Shown piece after piece: positions 59,833 through 64,000 of a stretch of 64,000 nucleotides of DNA. A model generated the notes under the pieces. That model did no database searches. It was not told where the DNA came from and saw nothing but the letters and a program-made list of their open reading frames with translations. Source of the DNA: Veillonella parvula (GTDB lineage: Bacteria > Bacillota > Negativicutes > Veillonellales > Veillonellaceae); NCBI RefSeq assembly GCF_036456085.1, contig NZ_CP138632.1:1841001-1905000 (forward strand), written 5' to 3'. Numbering within the stretch: the first letter of the stretch is position 1; each line of letters starts with the position of its first letter. A program made the position numbers and the translations under genes.

Positions 59833-62203
59833 ATGTTTGTAAATCCTTTGGCACTGTTAATTGTTTCCAATTATCTAGTTCAGGAATTTCCAAGGTATTT
59901 ATCGTTTTTTGAATCCAATAGTTTAAGGATACTTCGTTCCCCACATATTGTTCGAATAAGTAGGTCTTACCAGGCGTGTCTTGTGGGTTTCCATCGTCAT
60001 CGATGGTATGACGGGCAGATTCTTTTAGATAGAGCTGCACTCTAAATGGAGTCGACTGATTGCCTTTAAAAATAAAATAGGATGGGCCCACAAAGTCATG
60101 GGTGCGAATATTAATTTGTTCGTATTTTTTCTCTTTCAATCCTTGCAAGGCAGTCTGAATCATAGCATTCGCATCGTCGTATTCCTCTAACAAGAATGGC
60201 TGTTGATCAACATCGAGCACGTAGTGCCAAGTCGGCTTTTCTTCATTCTTTTCGATAGACCAGTTCTCTTCGAGGCTAGGCAACTGACGATTATGGTAAA
60301 GCTCTTTTAATAGACTTAAGGTATTTTCTTTGTTGTATACGGCCTTATAAACGATTTCATGTCCTTCTGTTGGATCATAACCGTGCAGTCTTACTTGATA
60401 ATTATTTCGTAGCATCCGCGTTACATCGAGCTTGAAGATATTGCGCAATGCATCTGGAACGGATAGGAAACGATTGTAAAAGCTGAGCTTCATTTCTTCT
60501 TGTGACTCTAAGGCTGTTTCAATGGTTTGCCAGTCATACAAAGTTGTATCCCACAGGAAGTCGTCCATAGTCACAGATAAACGGGCCGCATCTTGAGGCC
60601 AGGTGGCAGGTGCAGGGCGCACCGTAGTGGTGGATTCGGCAACGCCTTCTTTGTATTGCCAGTGACCATCAACCTCTTCAAAGGCAGTTAATCGTTCTTC
60701 TGCTTCGTCATCGATGGGAATATCCTTTAGCTCCGGATCTAAATTGGCTTTGTGAGACAAGATATATTGATGGGATTGCTCGTAATAGGATACGGCTTGA
60801 TCTAAATCTGGTTTGCCTGTTACATAGCCTTTTTCGTAGGCATAGCCTAAGGCAACACGTGTTAAAGCGCGCGTAATATCGTAGAAAAGAACGCGATCTT
60901 CTTCTTCGAAGGCACGTTGCTCTTCATCTAAGACACGCAGTAACGATTGTACACCGAAGCGAATGTTTTTCATCACCCCTAAACCGTGGATTCGCATGTA
61001 ACCGATATAGGGCAAGGCGAACATAAATCGATCTTTTGTAGCCGCCATATGTGTTAAGTCTGCTATGAGACCCCAGTCGAGAGGCAGGTGGCCTATGTGA
61101 AAGATATATCCAAAGGCCGCCTGTAAGGCGGTGTAGCCCGCATCACTAAACTCTTTCGTTGCAGCGCGGCGGTAGAGACCTATGGCTTTTACCGGATCGT
61201 AGGGGATAGTACAACGTAAATTTTTGGCATCATAGAAATGATAGTAATAATCCGCTAATTCTGCGATGCTTTCAGATTGACCTAAGGCGGCACCTTTAGT
61301 GAACCACGTGAAAGCATCCTCGAATTTACCGTTTTCATGGCAGTCGAGGCCTGTATATAGCATCATGGCCGGGTTGCCAAGCTTGGCCGCAGTCTTGGCG
61401 ACGCGGCGCGCATTGGAAAAGTCGGCTTCGTCGATATAGATATTGCGCAAGTTTCCTTGGAACATGGCAAGACTGTTGTCGAGAGCCTTATTAAACCATT
61501 CTTTCGCCAGGTTAGATGCATTTTTTTGCAATTTTTCGTCTGGCACGGTGCCTTGTAAGGCGGCGATACGATCCTGTACAGAGTTTGCTGTAAGGCTTCT
61601 TTGAATGCGTTTAGTCCAGCTCATGGGCGGTGGTGTTAGCATAGCTTCAGCGGAGTCGATGCGATTATCATCGCGCCAGAAAAAGACATTGCCTATAACA
61701 TATTGGCAATAGGCATCGCCTCGATTCGCATGGTCATAGACAATGCGGAAAGCATCATCGAAGGAGATTTGCATATCCTTCTCGACGGTAGGTGTGATGG
61801 ATCCTTTGATACGCAAGGCTTGTAATGTACCGATAGGGCTACAACGGCGAATGCTATCGTGTAAGCACTGATAGGTACGCATATTGTCTTCTGGAAAATT
61901 AGACTCCTCCCAGGTAAAGCGAGGCCCTGCATAGACCCGTGCCAAGAGTGCATATGCATCACCTAACTCTCGGGTCTCTGGATCGTTGGCTATTTTGAGA
62001 GCATCTTCTTTAGTATCTATATCACTTTCAAGAAGGGTGGTCATATCGTTTCGCAAGGCACGATGATCAGTTTGTACTGTCCCTTGCTGATTATTGACGA
62101 TGAGTTCTAACTGACGTAAGCCTTCTTGAGCCATTTTTTGATTATAGGATGTAAAAATCATGTGGAAGACCTTTTGCAGGCGTTCCGTAAAATACTGTGC
62201 CAT
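59831..62203 (-). CDS. Sel1/TPR-repeat protein, large cytoplasmic; paralogue of the gene at 42966-45194
   Basis: 790 residues, no signal peptide. Helical repeats dominate from about residue 80 to 520 (KLGNPAMMLYTGLDCHENGKFEDAFTWFTKGAALGQSESIAELADYYY; DPVKAIGLYRRAA). An unrelated alpha/beta C-terminal part of about 250 residues ends EVSLNYWIQKTINTLEIPELDNW, nearly the same closing motif as the paralogue. It has an N-terminal insertion of about 45 residues relative to that protein. AGGAGG precedes the start on the minus strand. It stands alone, closed by the shared terminator with ileS. Function unknown. Confidence 0.7.
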   Translation of the reverse strand: MAQYFTERLQKVFHMIFTSYNQKMAQEGLRQLELIVNNQQGTVQTDHRALRNDMTTLLESDIDTKEDALKIANDPETRELGDAYALLARVYAGPRFTWEESNFPEDNMRTYQCLHDSIRRCSPIGTLQALRIKGSITPTVEKDMQISFDDAFRIVYDHANRGDAYCQYVIGNVFFWRDDNRIDSAEAMLTPPPMSWTKRIQRSLTANSVQDRIAALQGTVPDEKLQKNASNLAKEWFNKALDNSLAMFQGNLRNIYIDEADFSNARRVAKTAAKLGNPAMMLYTGLDCHENGKFEDAFTWFTKGAALGQSESIAELADYYYHFYDAKNLRCTIPYDPVKAIGLYRRAATKEFSDAGYTALQAAFGYIFHIGHLPLDWGLIADLTHMAATKDRFMFALPYIGYMRIHGLGVMKNIRFGVQSLLRVLDEEQRAFEEEDRVLFYDITRALTRVALGYAYEKGYVTGKPDLDQAVSYYEQSHQYILSHKANLDPELKDIPIDDEAEERLTAFEEVDGHWQYKEGVAESTTTVRPAPATWPQDAARLSVTMDDFLWDTTLYDWQTIETALESQEEMKLSFYNRFLSVPDALRNIFKLDVTRMLRNNYQVRLHGYDPTEGHEIVYKAVYNKENTLSLLKELYHNRQLPSLEENWSIEKNEEKPTWHYVLDVDQQPFLLEEYDDANAMIQTALQGLKEKKYEQINIRTHDFVGPSYFIFKGNQSTPFRVQLYLKESARHTIDDDGNPQDTPGKTYLFEQYVGNEVSLNYWIQKTINTLEIPELDNWKQLTVPKDLQT

Positions 62204-62413
62204 TAGGCCTCCTTTTATACTATAAAATACATATTTATTATATAACGAACGCTAGGTACCGTAAAAGAGGCAATGCTAGTATAACTGTATGTCTTCTATT
62301 GATATCATATTTTGATATCGTTTAACTATTCTCACAATATACTAGTTTATTTCTAATATGCCCGTATGTAATACAATTTAATACGGAAGCTTTAGTATGT
62401 GTTGTATTAAAGC

Positions 62414-62484
62414 GCAAAAAATCCCCTCTAAAGAAGATCTGTTGTCACAAATTTTATGTGATGTCTGAAATCTTTCAGAGGGGT
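62414..62484 (-). terminator. Terminator of the binding-protein gene
   Basis: On the minus strand CCCCTCT (62483-62477) pairs with AGAGGGG (62429-62423), with added pairs in between and an inner hairpin TCACA/TGTGA, then TTTTTT. The remaining gap 62204-62410 shows only AT-rich sequence and a GATATC pair near 62310-62330. Confidence 0.8.
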
Positions 62485-62515
62485 TATTATGTATCCTAGT
62501 TCGTAGGAATACATA

Positions 62516-63298
62516 TTATTTTTTGTTGTAATCGCCAAACCATTTGTTGTAGATTTTTTGGTAAGTGCCGTCTTCTTTAAGTTCTTTAAGAGCTTTATTA
62601 ACAGCTTCTTGAAGAGCTTTGTTGCCTTTTTTTACACCAAGCACTGTGCCAGGGGATTGTGTAGGTTCGCCTACGAGTTTAAGGTCTTGGTCAGCACCTT
62701 GTTTGAGGTAGTACATAGCTACAGCGTTATCGATGATAGCGCCATCAATTGTACCGGCTTTCAATTCCATGAAGATATTAGCGTTGGAATCGATTTGTTT
62801 TACAGTTGTATTAGGAATTTTTTGAGCCATTTCAACAGGGATTGTACCGATTTGAACACCTACAGTTTTACCTGCTAACTCGTCCATGTTGTGGATGGTA
62901 GTGTTGTCTTTACGCACAACTGTGATGAAACCGCCTTGATCAAAGTACACATCGGAGAAGTCCAATACTTTTTCACGTTCTGGAGTAGCGTTGATGCCTG
63001 CAGCGATCATATCGATATCGCCAGATTGAACAGCTGGAATCAAAGCGTCGAAGCCCATGGATTTGAATTCCATTTTTAGGCCGATTTTTTTAGAAATTGC
63101 TTCGGACAAATCAACGTCGAAGCCAACATATTTGTCGCCTTCAGTGAATTCGAACGGTGGGAATGTAGTTTCAGAACCTACACGCAATACGCCTTCTTGT
63201 TGTGTCATTTTAGGTTTGTCGTTGCCACAACCAGCCAATAAACCCATTGCTGCTACCGCTACGAGGGCGATGGCTGTCAATTTTTTGAACTTAAACAT
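62516..63298 (-). CDS. Amino-acid ABC transporter substrate-binding lipoprotein (family 3)
   Basis: 260 residues from the ATG at 63298 (GAGGAGG precedes it). It has a lipoprotein signal with lipobox LLAGC near residue 22. The family 3 binding fold is typical: LRVGSETTFPPFEFTEGDKYVGFDVDLSEAI, IDMIAAGINATPEREKVLDFSDVYFDQGG, AGKTVGVQIGT, and a C-terminal ALKELKEDGTYQKIYNKWFGD. It would capture a polar or aromatic amino acid in the periplasm. No permease or ATPase gene is in the window, so its membrane partners are elsewhere. Divergent from an M20 peptidase gene. Confidence 0.9.
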   Translation of the reverse strand: MFKFKKLTAIALVAVAAMGLLAGCGNDKPKMTQQEGVLRVGSETTFPPFEFTEGDKYVGFDVDLSEAISKKIGLKMEFKSMGFDALIPAVQSGDIDMIAAGINATPEREKVLDFSDVYFDQGGFITVVRKDNTTIHNMDELAGKTVGVQIGTIPVEMAQKIPNTTVKQIDSNANIFMELKAGTIDGAIIDNAVAMYYLKQGADQDLKLVGEPTQSPGTVLGVKKGNKALQEAVNKALKELKEDGTYQKIYNKWFGDYNKK

Positions 63299-63418
63299 AG
63301 TATCCTCCTCAAACATCCATATACATGGTTTATACATTTCTGTTTATATTGTACGGAATTTTACACCAATAGGCAATAACATTGTATAATTAAGAGTACA
63401 TGAGTTTCATATTTAAAA

Positions 63419-63449
63419 ATGGATTTCATTTAATATTGTTTAAATCCAT
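63419..63449. promoter_or_regulatory. Inverted repeat in the divergent binding-protein/M20 gap
   Basis: ATGGATTT (63419-63426) and AAATCCAT (63442-63449) form a perfect inverted repeat with a 15-base AT-rich centre. It lies midway between the two starts and could be a shared operator. Confidence 0.45.
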
Positions 63450-63489
63450 CGATTTGCACACATTTTTGATTATATCTATTGGAGGCGCT

Positions 63490-64000
63490 ATGAACCTTAT
63501 GCATACATTTTCCGATCTTTGTAAAAGCTTCGCACCAGATGCTTTTGCGGTGAATTATACATTAGCTAAAAACCCTGAGATTTCCAGTCAAGAATTCGAG
63601 TCCGTCAAAACCATTGGTGCTGTTCTCGAAAAATATGGTATGGACGTAACCTATGAATTCTGTGATTTACCGACTGCCTTCAAGGCCTCTGTTGTGAAAG
63701 TAGATAACCCTCAAGGTCGTTTAGCGATACTTTGTGAATATGATGCACTGCCAGAGGTAGGCCATGCATGCGGTCATTCCGCCAGTGGTTCTATGAGCGT
63801 GTTGGCTGCATTGACACTACATAAAATGCAAGAAGAGGGCGTAGCTTTCAACATGGACATCGATATTATCGGCACACCAGACGAAGAAGCGATGGGGTGC
63901 AAGGTGGATATGTGCAATGCAGGGGTGTTTAAAGAATACGATTTTGCCATCATGGTGCATCTCGACGGCGAGGAAACACGGCCTAATTCACAATTTTTGG
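63490..64000 (+). CDS. M20D-family amidohydrolase/peptidase, N-terminal part (cut by window end)
   Basis: 170 residues are visible. GGAGG (63481-63485) is 4 bases before the ATG. Metal-site motifs are present: LCEYDALPEVGHACGHSASGSMSVLAALTL (Asp and His ligands) and GTPDEEAMGCKVDM with the catalytic Glu pair. The 'YDALPEVGHACGHS' form is that of the ACY1L2/AbgB-like branch of M20D. It is the third M20 enzyme in the window. A transporter binding protein lies divergent to it. The C-terminal half is outside the window. Confidence 0.85.
   Translation, partial: MNLMHTFSDLCKSFAPDAFAVNYTLAKNPEISSQEFESVKTIGAVLEKYGMDVTYEFCDLPTAFKASVVKVDNPQGRLAILCEYDALPEVGHACGHSASGSMSVLAALTLHKMQEEGVAFNMDIDIIGTPDEEAMGCKVDMCNAGVFKEYDFAIMVHLDGEETRPNSQFL

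Noticed and set aside
59791-60045. Short forward frame after ileS
   Set aside because: It starts in the loop of a terminator and runs antisense through the coding end of the Sel1-repeat gene.

Overview
The window looks like a chromosomal segment of a Veillonella-type member of the Negativicutes (low-GC Firmicutes with an outer membrane). The reasons are low-GC genes with strong AGGAGG-type ribosome binding sites, two T-box leaders (trp and ileS), many intrinsic terminators, and diderm features: an AsmA/TamB-like protein, an SLH/porin-like envelope protein and a CdiA-type fragment. The genus is inferred from gene content and protein character; no search was run.

Layout. 1-800: end of an ECF transporter (EcfA tail, EcfT). 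1135-1635: GNAT acetyltransferase. 1736-10818: a nearly complete histidine biosynthesis cluster (PHP histidinol phosphatase, a fused HisZ-HisG, then hisD, B, A, F, I, E, C and H). 11100-15668: CstA-family transporter, AsmA-like protein and a convergent secreted copper-amine-oxidase-N protein. 15820-17366: an AT-rich relic of a contact-dependent-inhibition (CdiA) 3' end, with two frameshifts at A6 tracts, followed by an intact small membrane protein in the immunity position. 17670-20931: queF, a membrane protein, then cysK-cysE behind a leader that looks like an attenuator. 21326-24140: Dps, tRNA-Ser(GCU), an SLH-like envelope protein and MntH. 24463-31086: PRTase-like protein, yaaA, hydE, a long palindromic element, an EF-G-like GTPase, a YhcH-family protein and an EamA exporter. 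31311-35405: two M20 amidohydrolases and a DcuC-type carrier. 35619-41571: a LysR regulator divergent from an aconitase-like hydratase, PrpF-like isomerase and DASS transporter cluster that resembles E. coli ybhD/ybhHIJ. 41775-45194 (minus): MFS transporter and a Sel1-repeat protein. 45425-52876: T-box-controlled trp operon (E, G, D, a CF fusion, B, A). 53018-56450: small secreted protein and a tandem array of four DUF805-type proteins. 56585-59750: T-box and ileS. 59831-62203 (minus): a paralogue of the Sel1-repeat protein. 62516-64000: an amino-acid binding lipoprotein divergent from a third M20 peptidase, cut by the window edge.

The most unusual signal is non-coding. The trpG-trpD gap holds two long imperfect palindromes of about 230-240 bp. 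Their arms reach into the last codons of trpG and over the start codon of trpD. Their centres share a core of conserved 10-mer and 14-mer blocks around a hairpin with compensatory base changes. A third long palindrome without that core lies between hydE and the EF-G-like gene and also overlaps a gene end. Other points of interest are the HisZ-HisG fusion, the CdiA relic with its membrane immunity candidate, the cysK leader, and the pair of Sel1-repeat paralogues.
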